Assembly (NCBI RefSeq): GCF_016906535.1
Contig: NC_057381.1
Location: 682,001 to 746,000 of the forward strand
DNA length: 64,000 nt
Direction: 5' to 3'
Source of the DNA: Rhizoctonia solani
Lineage: Eukaryota; Basidiomycota; Agaricomycetes; Cantharellales; Ceratobasidiaceae
Each line of letters opens with the position of its first letter. The first letter of the stretch is position 1. The translations under genes were made by a program, and so were the position numbers. Below are positions 1 to 11,006 of this stretch, in pieces. The notes under the pieces are model-generated. The model worked only from the letters and a program-made list of their open reading frames with translations, had not been told where the DNA came from and ran no database searches.

Positions 1-540
1 CTACCATTTCCCAATTCTGAATCTCATCCCCTTCCTCGAATAACCTATGTTCCCTCGTCCAAATTGATTCGGGCAACCTTTGCCTGCGATCCAAATTACC
101 CACCTCCCGATGCACGCGATCCGACGAACGCTTGGCGCTCGAGGGATTACATACTTAGTGCTATTCCCTTACGCAAACCACCTTCGTTCTTAGAAAACAC
201 AATGGCGATGATGTCAACCATTGGTGCCTCGCTCTCCAAACCGCAAGCGCTCATTTCAGGCCCATCCGTGGCACCTATCGCCACCGCATTTGGGCACGAT
301 GATACGTCTGCGTCAGATTTTGCGCTGCGTGATGATGAAGTGATGGAAGAGGAACGAGTCGGTGGGGAAGATGACACAGATGATAGTACCGAGCTGGGGC
401 GCCCTGTGCGTGTACTCGAGGTCCCGATTGGCTGGTTCGAGAAAGGGGCATCCAAACTGACACTTGCGGCACTACGTCGCCGACAATGGGAGGTACTTCC
501 TATCCATAGCCACAAGAGAAAGACCGGTGAAAGCGCATGA
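1..540 (+). CDS. C-terminal part of an unrecognised protein, open to the left edge
   Basis: The frame is open from base 1 to a TGA at 538-540, giving 179 residues with no start codon that must be used, so the 5' part probably lies outside the window. The chain has a proline-rich beginning, a central acidic stretch (DDEVMEEERVGGEDDTDD) and a basic C-terminus. I recognise no domain. The same strand carries eEF2 about 900 bp downstream. The antisense frame is also open here, so coding direction rests on the clean open frame to the edge and the ordinary terminal composition. It could also be the last exon of a multi-exon gene. Confidence 0.45.
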   Translation, partial: LPFPNSESHPLPRITYVPSSKLIRATFACDPNYPPPDARDPTNAWRSRDYILSAIPLRKPPSFLENTMAMMSTIGASLSKPQALISGPSVAPIATAFGHDDTSASDFALRDDEVMEEERVGGEDDTDDSTELGRPVRVLEVPIGWFEKGASKLTLAALRRRQWEVLPIHSHKRKTGESA

Positions 541-1418
541 ATGAGCTCGAAGGGCCACATGTCATTTTACGGTGTTTGATTCGTGTGTAATAATAAGCGC
601 CAGGCGACTGAATCATTCTGTATGATTCATACTACAAAGCTTCGGTTCCGCGTGACGGGTATGTGACTAGGAAACTTCGGATGCTCTTCAGTGGACCCAG
701 AGATTCCGGCCAAATCTCAATGGCATTTGGTTTGGGCCAGCAATATTTTCATCAACATAATGTCCAAGGTTCTGTCGAATGCTTTATATTCGAAATAATG
801 TTTAGAGTAATAAGTATCAGCACATATACTTGTCATCGGTTGAGTAATTTGTACCATTCCTAGATATTACTCTGACCAGCGGGATATGGAATTTCTTGAT
901 ACTCGAACCGGAATTCAGCTCCAAATCTATTCCAAAATCCAATCACTATCCCGAAGTATATGGGTGTTTGACTCACAGGAGTTACGTTTAGAATCTGGAA
1001 TAGGCATTAGCAAATCGCAGATGAACGAGGTGTTTCATGCGATACTGAGAGCCTTCATGAGGTGGTAGTCGGTCGGTTCGGGTTTTCATAGTGGGAATTA
1101 ATATTATCATTGCGCTGAACCTTTAGGACCAGACTTAATGAACTATCGCTTCAGAGGATCTATCACATCGCATATATTCTCATTCTGCTTGTTTATTTTG
1201 CTTCGGTGGCCCGAGGCCGTGACCCCATCCGAGGTCTTGTGACCGGGGATGATCGGAATCAGAATGCACCTCATCCGATGCTTATCAAGGCGATCGTATC
1301 CACAGAAAGTTTCTCCAGCTTGCGGCTGCCCTTGCCCACCACCGCTGTTGCTCTGCCTGGCGCACCAGCGATAGAACAAAACAAAACACTTGAACTAAAT
1401 ATTTGAAGAGTTTTCGCC
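541..1418. other. Intergenic stretch upstream of eEF2
   Basis: I see no gene here. Only short frames without family resemblance are present. The last 200 bases before the eEF2 start contain pyrimidine-rich and AT-rich sequence, which fits a promoter and 5' leader for a highly expressed gene, but no box can be assigned with confidence. Confidence 0.4.
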
Positions 1419-4398
1419 ATGGTGTGAGTAGGCCATTCTTATATTCATTCCCCTCCTGCTCCTCTCGAAAATTTTTGTGCTGACCACTGTGCACCTTGCC
1501 ACATAGCAACTTTACCGTCGGTAAGTATATCGGTTCATTTCTCTCCGGAAGTCCAGGTCGTTCACCAGAGACGATCGGACGCTTTGATGATAATGGTTCC
1601 TGACGCATTTACCCTCGTTTAGACCAGATCCGGCAGCTCATGGACCGGCCCACCAATATCCGGAACATGAGTGTTATTGCCCATGGTACGTTTTCGTGAT
1701 TAAACCTATAATACATGAACTTATTGTATTTAATCAGTCGATCACGGAAAGTCGACGCTCACGGATTCCCTGGTCTCCAAGGCTGGTATTATTGCTGCCA
1801 AGAACGCTGGTGATATGCGTTTCACCGATACTAGAGACGACGAGAAGGAGCGTGGTATTACCATCAAGTCTACTGCCATCTCCATGTACTTCGAGGTTGA
1901 CAAGGAAGATCTCGGCGCCATTAAGCAGAAGACCGAAGGTAACTAGTGTTTTAATTTGTTTTAGCACGTTATTGATGCAGGTTCACTATAGGAAATGAGT
2001 TCTTGATCAACTTGATCGACTCGCCTGGTCACGTCGATTTCTCTTCGGAAGTTACTGCTGCTCTCCGTGTCACCGACGGTGCGCTCGTCGTGGTCGACTG
2101 TGTTGAAGGTGTTTGCGTGCAAACCGAGACCGTGCTGCGTCAGGCTCTTACCGAGCGTATCAAGCCCGTTGTTATCATCAACAAGGTCGACCGTGCGCTC
2201 CTCGAGCTCCAGGTGTCGAAGGAGGACCTCTTCCAATCATTCTCCCGTACCATCGAGTCCGTCAACGTCATCATCTCCACTTACCACGATGCTGCTCTCG
2301 GTGACGTTCAAGTCTACCCCGACAAAGGCACCGTTTCTTTCGGTTCGGGTCTCCACGGATGGGCATTCAGCTTGCGTCAATTTGCCGGTCGTTATTCCAA
2401 GAAGTTCGGTGTGGACAAAGATAAGATGATGGCCAAACTCTGGGGAGACAACTTCTTCAACCCCGCCACCAAGAAATGGTCGACCAAGAACACTGATGCG
2501 GACGGCAAGCCCCTTGAGCGCGCCTTCAACATGTTCGTTCTCGATCCTATCTTCAAGATCTTCGATGCCGTCATGAACTACAAGAAGGAGACAATCACCC
2601 CTATGCTTGAAAAGTTGGAGGTTAAGCTCGCTCCAGAAGAGCGCGACCTTGAGGGCAAAGCTCTCCTTAAGGTTGTCATGCGCAAGTTCTTGCCCGCTGG
2701 TGACTCTCTCTTGGAGATGATTGTCATCAACCTTCCTTCCCCCGCAACCGCTCAACGCTATCGTGTCGAGACTCTCTACGAGGGCCCTATGGACGATGAG
2801 TCTGCCATCGGTATCCGTGATTGCAACCCCACCGCTCCCCTCGTTCTCTACGTCTCCAAGATGGTGCCAACTTCCGATAAGGGTCGCTTCTACGCCTTCG
2901 GTCGTGTCTTCTCTGGTACCGTGCGCTCCGGCCCTAAGATCCGTATCCAGGGCCCGAACTACGTTCCTGGAAAGAAGGACGATCTATTCGTCAAGAGCGT
3001 ACAACGCACCGTTCTCATGATGGGTCGTTACATTGAACCTATCGAGGACTGCCCTGCTGGTAACATCGTTGGGCTCGTCGGTATCGACCAGTTCTTGCTC
3101 AAGTCCGGTACCCTTACTACCAGCGAGACTGCCCACAACATGAAGGTCATGAAGTTCTCTGTATCACCTGTCGTGCAAGTTGCTGTCGAAGTCAAGAACG
3201 CATCCGATTTGCCCAAACTTGTCGAAGGTCTCAAGCGTCTGACCAAGTCCGATCCTTGCGTTCAAGCATGGATCGCCGAGTCTGGAGAACATATTGTTGC
3301 CGGTGCTGGTGAGCTCCACTTGGAAATTTGCTTGAAGGTACGAGCTTTCTTCAGTGGTATAATAAAACTGTGAATTCTCATATAACTATTATAGGATCTT
3401 GAGGAAGATCACGCTGGTGTTCCTTTAAAGAAGTCCGACCCTGTCGTTGGGTACCGTGAGACCGTCAAGGCCGAGTCCTCGATTGTTGCGCTCTCCAAGT
3501 CACAAAATAAGCACAACCGTCTCTATGCCAAGGCTATGCCTCTGGATGATGAGGTTACCAAAGCTATCGAAACCGGAAAGATCAATCCTCGTGACGATTT
3601 CAAGATCCGTGCTCGTATCCTCGCAGACGAGTACGGCTGGGACGTCACTGACGCCCGCAAGATCTGGTGCTTCGGTCCTGATACCACCGGCCCTAACCTA
3701 TTGGTTGATGTCACCAAGGGTGTGCAATACCTCAATGAAATCAAGGATTCTTGTGTTGCTGCATTCCAGTGGGCCACCAAGGAAGGTGTATGCGCTGAGG
3801 AGAACATGCGTGGCGTTCGTGTGAATGTTCTTGATGTCACTGTAAGTTGCTTGGGTTTGTTTCACAGAACAACACTAACGGCGAATCTAGCTCCACGCTG
3901 ATGCTATTCACCGTGGTGGAGGACAAATCATCCCCACCTGCCGTCGTGTCACCTATGCTGCATGCTTGCTCGCCACCCCTGGATTCCAGGAGCCCGTTTA
4001 CCTTGTTGAGATTCAATGCCCGGAGAACGCAATTGGTGGTATTTACTCTGTGCTTAACAAGCGTCGTGGCCAGGTCTTCTCCGAAGAGCAACGTCCGGGA
4101 ACCCCCATGTTCACAGTCAAGGCCTATCTGCCTGTCATGGAATCCTTCGGTTTCAACGGCGAACTCCGCAGTCACACTGCAGGCCAAGCATTCCCTCAGG
4201 CCGTCTTTGACCACTGGGAATTGATGAACGGATCTCCTCTCGACAAGGGCAGCAGGATTGAAGAACTTGCCCGAAACATCCGCACGCGCAAGGGTCTCAA
4301 GGTATGTTCTCAGTCCTATTTGATCTATGATTAAGCTAATTCCTCCCCCACCCCAGCCCGACATTCCACCCCTGGACACCTACTACGACAAGCTCTAA
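1419..4398 (+). CDS. EFT2: Translation elongation factor 2 (eEF2)
   Basis: GTPase that drives ribosomal translocation in the cytosol. Eight exons join to 842 residues, the same length as yeast eEF2: 1419-1423, 1507-1520, 1623-1685, 1738-1938, 1992-3337, 3395-3841, 3891-4301, 4357-4398. The product starts MVNFTVDQIR. The P-loop AHVDHGKST lies at residues 26-34, followed by the switch-region DSPGHVDF and the NKVD guanine-specificity motif. The diphthamide loop [10 protein letters not shown] falls just after the intron at 3842-3890. The chain ends YYDKL, as in the family. The reading frame is intact across all exons, unlike many neighbours. The first two coding exons are only 5 and 14 nt long. 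A putative eEF2 lysine methyltransferase lies at 52.2-53.8 kb. Confidence 0.97.
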
Positions 4399-5730
4399 GC
4401 GGGTGGTGTTCTCTTCTGTCTTTTCTGCTGTTGAAGATTTTGTATCAATTGAAACCCGTCATCATCGCCTTTCCATATCTGTATTTCGCTGCATCAAATT
4501 CTTACAGAATGAATGATTTATGCCAGTGATAATTGAGCGATTTTGAAAATTTGATTGTGAAGTAAAGCGACAGCAGGGTAATAAACCAGTGATGATTCCC
4601 CACCGTGCGTGCTCTATGTTCATGTTCGCGTATATGTAAAAGTATCTCAACAAATTAGGCGCAAGGCGCGGAACTACCACCAAATCCGTAAGCGAAAATA
4701 TTCATGTTGTTGTGATTATGATGACTAACATGACGACATCTACACTTCCACGGAGCTAGTAAAATTCTGGAGTTGTAGATAGAAAAAGATGGGCAATCAG
4801 TCCGGATCCTTTACATATATCCTCAAGTTAACGTGTATCTTTTCATTCCCACTTCTAAAGACAGTATTCATGACAGAATCGGAGAGACAATCGCTGATAG
4901 GATCCCTTGCTGGATTCCCGGGGGTTGGCAACACACAAATAGAAGATAGTATTCCAGAACTTAGGCCACTGCCCACGGGCAGAAAGGGTTACCACACACT
5001 CATTATCGTCGTAATCCTTGTCTGTCATTATTTCTTTGGCTTATTGGGATGCATTATATATTATTCAAGTTTTCGAGGTAGCTTTCAGCGTCCTGAAGGG
5101 TAAGTGCAATAAGAAATATATGGTGTGCCGTGCCCCAGCATACTCATTAGGTTGTTTCCATTCTACCGTTCGGAACCCAGTAGATGCTGTCTCTTAGCGT
5201 CGCAAAAACACTATGACTGCTGTGGGTGTTTGCCTTTGCGTTAAAATCCGTGTGATGACCTCGCACGAAGTACCAGTCGGTATCTCAGCGCATTGACGCC
5301 TAGTTCTACCCCATCCTATAACCATCTGTTGCTGGAGTTTTCAGCTCTTCCTTCGTGGAGATATAGTCTTCTTATGGTTTCAATGCCTCCTGTTTTTCTG
5401 ATACATATTTCTATTAATCAGCCCCCATAAGGCCTATATGCGTTGTTACAGTCCACCTATGAGCATCTATGCATTTTCAATTTAACATCATGCCTTTTAC
5501 CCGACTCAGCTAGTGTCCCATTCCCCAGGTGAAAATCTTTTGCGAGTCTTGCAGTCGGACAGGTAGTAGTTACAGTCAGTTTTCTGGGGAAGTAGAGTAC
5601 TATGGACGGTTTTCTTTGGATCTGATGGTTTCCGCAACGAGGCGCCAGTCAATAGTAAATTTGAGAATGCAAGTCACCCAATCACTACATCACTTGCTTT
5701 ACCGAGCTCAATGATGAACCAAAGTGCCAT
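4399..5730. other. Intergenic stretch with one small possible membrane-protein frame
   Basis: This is mostly AT-rich sequence without recognisable genes. A frame at 4789-5103 (+) encodes up to 104 residues with a hydrophobic segment near its C-terminus (TLIIVVILVCHYFFGLLGCI). If translated from the internal ATG at 4870 it would be a small single-pass membrane protein. There is no family match by eye and no supporting splice structure, so I do not call it as a gene. Confidence 0.3.
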
Positions 5731-7071
5731 TCAGGAGCGCCTGGGCAATGCACGCCAATCTTTACGCAGGCCGAGCTTCTCAATAATTGCAGCGGGCATG
5801 CAATACACCGGATCAAGGTCCACAAGGCCAGGATAGCCGAGCAATGATAATCCTATGGAAAACCAGTCAGCCCTCTCGAATGCCAAGGTTTGATTGCACT
5901 GCGCACCAGCCACCCCAAAGACGGTGTGGAATACATCGGCCATATCACCTGGTCGATCCGCTATCCCACCACTCTCTGGATCCTGTGAGAAATGTTAGCT
6001 TTAGAGAAGTCCCGCTAGAATGTGAAAAGTGATACTTGAGCGGACAGGATGAACTTTGTTAATGCCTCAGAATCAATCCAATGAAGTCTGCGAATAATTG
6101 CGAGTGATGATAGAACCCAAAAGCTATAGCATACCTAGGATATTAAGTTAGATTTAGTCCTGGCGTATATTGAGCACTGACATCCTCTAGTTTCTCTGGT
6201 CGCCCATTCAGCCCTCCATTCGGTAACTGACGTTCGGCAAGCCACCAGCCCAGCGTCGACTGGTCAACCTCATCTAATTTGTCTAATATAGCGAGCGTTC
6301 CCAGACAAACATAGACTAGATTAATTGAGTTAGCAAGCATAGTTCGCTTTACCTAAACGAAATCGACTATTGACCTTGAGCAGCATGGCTTCGCCGCCTT
6401 CGCAAGGGCCAAAGCCACCATCGAAGTTCCTACACTTTCGTATGTACCCAACAGTCTTCTCAATATCGAGTTTGGATAATGATCCGAGAAGTGATAAGGC
6501 CATCGAAGCACAAAGACTGAACCTCGTGTCAATTTCTCCCACGATCGCCTGCAAATGATCCGTCAGGCGATTGCAAAGATAGTATATCTAAAATCAAATG
6601 AGTTTATAGCATTCAGAGTGCTGGATTACTGTTTGGGCTCCCTTACAGTCCGTTATCCTAGGTTTATCGAGCTTGTCGGTAGCGTTTGCATGACCAGGAT
6701 CTGAATGGCAGAGAGTGTTGAAAGCACATGGGCGTCATGGCCCGGAAAAGTGCCAAAGCCGCCTTGCACAGAGTTTATGGGCTAAGCCATAGCAATGCAC
6801 TGATATACCACACACCTTCTTTCTCATTCCAGCAGGACATAACGAACTCTACATCTCATCTCTATCCAATGCTGTGGGTTGACCCATGATCGATATTGCA
6901 TTAAACCCCCAATATATAGCATTGAGCCGCAAGTGTGAAGTAAGATAATATGCTAAGTTTTGATTCTGGTGGCGTTCGATCTATGCCCGAAGTAAATGCA
7001 GTGGATACTTACCTTGCCAAGCTTCTGGACGTAATCAATGTGGTTTCGTTTTGGAGAACCGCTATGGACAT
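5731..7071 (-). pseudogene. BET2: Rab geranylgeranyltransferase beta subunit, frame broken
   Basis: Catalytic beta subunit of the enzyme that geranylgeranylates Rab GTPases on C-terminal cysteines. Prenyltransferase beta-repeat signatures read along the minus strand in the expected order: LTSHLRLNAIYWG near 6920, PGHDAHVLSTLSAIQIL near 6710, GEIDTRF near 6530, NFDGGFGPCEGGE near 6400, [19 protein letters not shown] near 6230, GGIADRPGDMADVFHTVFG near 5960, and the C-terminal LDPVYCMP. Introns are GT-AG. At least four frame breaks are needed: near 6390 (one base lost in the ESHAAQ motif), 6539, 6687 and 6851. All conserved residues are otherwise present, so this is either a recently decayed copy or poor consensus sequence. 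It is transcribed divergently from UBP6. Confidence 0.85.
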
Positions 7072-7276
7072 AGCTGCTCACTAGCCAACTGGATCAATTT
7101 TTATGGATTTCTATTTTCTGCGATTCTTCAATGGACTAAATTAGCCAGGTCCGGAGTTTGAGATGGTTGATTGCCAAAGGTATCTGTTGGCGGCTAACCC
7201 GCTACATCACGTGCGGCCGATCTTGTAAGCGCTTGGGGTACGCGTCGTTTGCGGCAGCTCTTTGATTCCCACCACC
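7072..7276. promoter_or_regulatory. Shared divergent promoter region of BET2 and UBP6
   Basis: The inferred start codons of the two divergent genes are only about 205 bp apart, so both promoters must lie here. A CACGTG palindrome (E-box type) is at 7208-7213, nearer the UBP6 side. The same hexamer occurs twice in the PTM1-like/PRP17 divergent promoter at 25.8 kb. No TATA box is evident. The BET2 start codon itself is uncertain because the first codons need a frame adjustment. Confidence 0.45.
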
Positions 7277-9053
7277 ATGTCTGCATTTACCGTTCATATA
7301 AAGCATGGGGCAAACACAAGCCTACAGCTTGATCCCGAGCAACCTCCTTCGGTTTTCAAAGAAGCAATCTATCAAGTGACCGGGGTTCCGGTCGACCGAA
7401 TGAAGGTTATGATCAAAGGTGCTTTATTAAAGGTAGATACGAATCGAATGTCCGGATTGAATATTCGACTGAACACAAATGGTTACATAGGATGATAGCA
7501 GTTGGAAGGTGTGAATCCAAAGGCCGTGAGTGAAGTGGCCTAGGCTAACAGGAGAAGATCTAAAGGACCACAACCCGTCTATAGGGACAAACGTTTACTG
7601 TGATTGGGACGGCTGGGCCTCTGCCTAAACCACCCTCAACTCCGGTACAGTTCTTAAGGTGCTTGACATTTTCCGCATTCTACTGGATTAGATTGACTTT
7701 TTCGCAGATATGGACGAACGAGAACTTGCTAGTGTAGTACGTACTTGTTTTCTGCGTCTAGAATCTATCTAATTGTGGCTAGTCAAAAACACCCGTCGGT
7801 TTGCAAAAGTGAGTGTTCATTCCGTCATTGTATTTGAGCATATTTCATGTTATTCTAGTCTCGGAAACACTTGTTACATGAATTCTACAGTACAAGCTCT
7901 CCGAGCGATACCCGAACTACAAACCGCACTGGATCCGTAAGACAATGCCTTCGTGAATATTTCACTTCCCTCACCTATTTATTAGAGTTACTGGAACCCC
8001 CACCACTGCTCAGCATCGCCTTGCCATGGCCTTACGAGAGACCTATAAGGCAATGGGAAAGACAACAGAGGGGTTCCCGCCTCTTATCCTGCTGACAGTG
8101 AGTAAAATGGACTAGAAAAAATTAACAATAAATTCTAAGCACTGGGGTCCAGAATCTGCGGGCCGTATTTCCGCAATTTGCAGAACAAACGAACGCTGGA
8201 CATTATGCACAACAAGGTATATGCATGTTCTCATTCCCGAGAGGCATTTTACCAACGCATTTATTCAGACGCTGAAGAGTGTTGGAGCCAAATGATCAGT
8301 GCTATGAAGACACAAGTTCCTGGCTTAACCAACGGTTCTGGGTCAGCAAGCAAATCATTCATCGAACAGTACATGGTGGGCGAAATGCGAAAAGTGTAAG
8401 TATGTTTTATCTCAGTTCAATATTGACATGAGGTTATTCAGGTTGAAATCAGTTGAAGATACAGAAGAACCAGAGAGTGTATCTGTCGAAGAAATGCTAA
8501 AAATCAACTGCAATATCACTCATCTACGAATATATGCACAGTGGGATCAAAGAGGTTTGCGAACAATTCAATCCGGCTCTAGCATACATTACCTTGAAAA
8601 AGTCGTTGGATGAGGTGATAGAAAAGCACAGCGAGCGACTGGGCCGAACAGCCAAATAACAGACGTCTCGTATCTCGAGGCTACCCTCAAACCTCACTGT
8701 CCATATGGTGAGATTTTACTGGCGCCGTGATATCAATAAGAAAGCGAAGATTATGGTGCGTTTCCATTTTATTCAGCTATATGTGGCATTATAAAGTCTT
8801 ATGCGCATGTAGCGTAAAGTCAAATTCCCATTTGAATTCGATGCACTTGACCTATTAACGGACGAACTTCGCGAAAAAATTCAGCCTGCGACCCGTAAAT
8901 TACTAGAAATCGAAGGAGATAGGCTGGAGCGAAGGCGCGCCCGGCGCAAACTCAAAAATAAAGCAATCAGCCTTCCGGAAGCGCACCCCCAGAGACTAAT
9001 GTTGGTTCGAGCGGAGAAAATCCAGAACCAGAGCCCATGGCAGTCGACGACCA

Positions 9054-9201
9054 CGTCCCGGGATATCGAAGACGAAGCCACTGCAAGAGAACGGGAGAAA
9101 GCCGCCATCGATGCTGTCATTGATCCCGAGGTTCGCGGGGACACTGGGCAGCCGTTCACGCCTTATTTGAATTGACCGGTGGGAACTGTCAATCCTTCGT
9201 T
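9054..9201. repeat. Tandem duplication, upstream copy (148 bp), two single-base losses
   Basis: Starts CGTCCCGG and lies inside UBP6, covering the end of one exon and the start of an intron. Compared with the adjacent downstream copy it lacks one A (CCCGGGATATC against CCCGGAGATATC) and one G (CTGGGCAGCC against CTGGGGCAGCC). There are no substitutions. Both losses break the UBP6 frame. Confidence 0.95.
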
Positions 9202-9351
9202 CGTCCCGGAGATATCGAAGACGAAGCCACTGCAAGAGAACGGGAGAAAGCCGCCATCGATGCTGTCATTGATCCCGAGGTTCGCGGGGACACTGGGGCA
9301 GCCGTTCACGCCTTATTTGAATTGACCGGTGGGAACTGTCAATCCTTCGTT
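9202..9351. repeat. Tandem duplication, downstream copy (150 bp), frame intact
   Basis: Directly abuts the upstream copy. This copy preserves the UBP6 reading frame (GDIEDEATARERE through LFELT) up to the GT of the next intron, so it looks like the correct version. A real duplication would put a second donor site and a repeated acidic helix into the gene; an unresolved assembly overlap explains it more simply. Confidence 0.95.
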
Positions 9352-9898
9352 CAATAGTATATATTAACTCAAAAATCATTGCGGGGCAGCCATTGTCACC
9401 CACAAAGGTGCTTCAGCGGATGGTGGCCACTATATTGGATGGGTCCGCAAATCCGCATTGGAGACGCTAGACGAGTCTGCTCCAGAGGGGACAAGGAGTG
9501 GTACAAGTTTGACGATGATAAAGTCTCAGTGGTAACCCGCGAGAAGATCTCGACTTTGGATGGGGGAGGGGAAGATAGCACCGCATATCTTCTTTTATAC
9601 AGGTGGGTCTTTCATATTTCTTTTAGGACATGATGTACTTACGGTAATCTATACAGAGCAAAGCCCATCTACTAGATGTAATTACTCAATTGAATCGAAT
9701 CTGGATATTACCAAGACAGATTTCTCTGTGCGAATCGGCCTCCAAAAGGAACCAGTAGGCTGGGTTATGTCACCCTTAAAGGTTTCACGGCTAGCCATGA
9801 TGAAATGCCGACAACTGTTACGAACCGGCTCCTTCAAAGACCCAGCCCACAGTGACGTCGCATATCACCATTTCAAATGTCACTGAAAAGGGGCGCCC

Positions 9899-9906
9899 TA
9901 TATAAA
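9899..9906 (+). promoter_or_regulatory. TATA box of the PR-1-like gene
   Basis: TATATAAA sits about 52 bp before the ATG at 9958, a plausible distance for a fungal secreted-protein gene with a short leader. Confidence 0.5.
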
Positions 9907-9957
9907 GTGTCTAAAATCCACATGTGCAAGACTCCCATACTGTTGATATCAAGAACA

Positions 9958-10667
9958 ATGTCCGCCCCTTATTGCACCCGCTTTTTCTTTTTCTTTTTGG
10001 CTCTTGCCACTAGCATCGATGCAGCACCATCTTCAGATTCCCGCCAGGCGAATGCGTATCTTGATGCGCACAATTCGTTCCGAGCTCAACACGCCGCTGA
10101 CCCGCTAACATGGTCCACCAAACTCGAAACGAAAGCCCAAGAGTGGGCGAATGGGTGCAGGTTTAAACACGGTAGCACCGGGGAGAATTTAGCTGTCGGC
10201 ACTGGAGACTTTGGCGCTGCCGCCGCCGTGAAGCTCTGGACTGACGAAATAGGTAAGTGGCTTCGACAGAGTAACCCACTGCAAGTGATAACCCGAGCAG
10301 ATCAATATGACCCAAATGACCCGCAGCCTAGCCATTTTACACAGGTAGTCAAGATAGATATATGACTTTCCATAGTATGTATAATTGACTCGATCTAGGT
10401 CGTGTGGAAGAGCACCACGGAACTCGGATGTGCAGTAACACGGTGTCCCGCAGGCACAATATATTCTCAAGGTAATTGTTTAGTAGGTTGAGAGAACGAT
10501 ATTATGCTTATTTGTGCTTGTTCTTGTATACTTCAGAGTCGAATTATCATGTATGCGAATACTCACCACCAGGGAATGTGATTGGCCAATTTCCGTAAGT
10601 TGGGGCCATGGCCGTTCAATCTAAACTTACAATAGGAAATTTTTGTAGTGAGAACGTACAGAAATAG
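9958..10667 (+). CDS. Secreted PR-1/CAP-superfamily protein
   Basis: Five exons (9958-10252, 10301-10344, 10399-10471, 10537-10594, 10649-10667) join to 162 residues without any frame break. The N-terminus is a signal peptide with a very hydrophobic core (FFFFFLALAT) and likely cleavage after SIDA. CAP-domain signatures follow: LDAHNSFRAQH, the GENLA motif, HFTQVVWKSTTELGCA, and the CEYSPPGNVIGQF box. Cysteines occur at the usual positions. Fungal PRY-type members bind sterols and fatty acids and are secreted; in plant pathogens some act as effectors, which is only a possibility here. I chose the ATG at 9958 over one at 9877 because it begins the signal peptide and follows a TATA box. Confidence 0.9.
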
Positions 10668-11006
10668 TGATATATAAGAGTAATATGACAAACGGTGGTC
10701 AATCATAATGGAGTTTGTCCTATATTCACGCCTCTCAAGAGAGTGCATCCCTGTGGCATCTTGTTATATGCACACTTTTCTTTCATACCCAAATAATAGC
10801 TATTAGTCGATATTGCGATGACAACACAGTTGTATTGAGACTAAGGAAAAACCGTCATAGACGGGTACATCAATGTGGAGTAAAGCGCCCAGCGAACGAA
10901 GAACAATTAACGATAACCAATCCAGGGCTTCTTGAGATATTAGTCCGGCTCAACATCCAACAGGTCGTCTAATCTTTCTTCACGCAGCTATTGAAGACAA
11001 CAGAAG

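Larger units (their letters stand above)
7277..9675 (+). pseudogene. UBP6: Ubiquitin C-terminal hydrolase UBP6/USP14, frame broken
   Basis: Proteasome-associated deubiquitinase that trims ubiquitin chains on substrates. The N-terminal ubiquitin-like domain starts MSAFTVHIKHG. The catalytic cysteine box LGNTCYMNS is near 7865, GHYAQQ..DAEECWSQ near 8195-8280, SRISRLPSNLTVHMVRFYW near 8675, and the histidine box GGHYIGWV near 9425. The gene ends LLLYRAKPIY. Splice sites are GT-AG. Breaks: one base lost near 7508, two near 8520-8531, an in-frame TAA at 8657-8659, two losses in the upstream copy of a tandem repeat (9054-9201), and one near 9490. The downstream repeat copy reads in frame. Either a decayed allele or error-prone consensus. 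Confidence 0.85.

Noticed and set aside
147..560. 137-codon minus-strand frame at the left edge
   Set aside because: Low-complexity Ser/Thr translation antisense to the partial plus-strand gene; composition typical of a shadow frame.
2237..2755. 172-codon minus-strand frame inside eEF2
   Set aside because: Antisense shadow of a strongly codon-biased gene; no family resemblance.
3837..4379. 180-codon minus-strand frame inside eEF2
   Set aside because: Antisense of the last large eEF2 exons, including the diphthamide loop.
5731..9675. Calling BET2 and UBP6 as intact genes by assuming extra introns over each frame break
   Set aside because: At the main breaks the flanking residues are contiguous in the family and no donor-acceptor pair fits; only a base change restores frame. 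One UBP6 case near 7935 did turn out to be a normal intron and was removed from the list of lesions.
9877..9957. Upstream ATG for the PR-1-like protein
   Set aside because: It would put 27 polar residues before the signal peptide; the ATG at 9958 begins the signal peptide directly and follows the TATA box.
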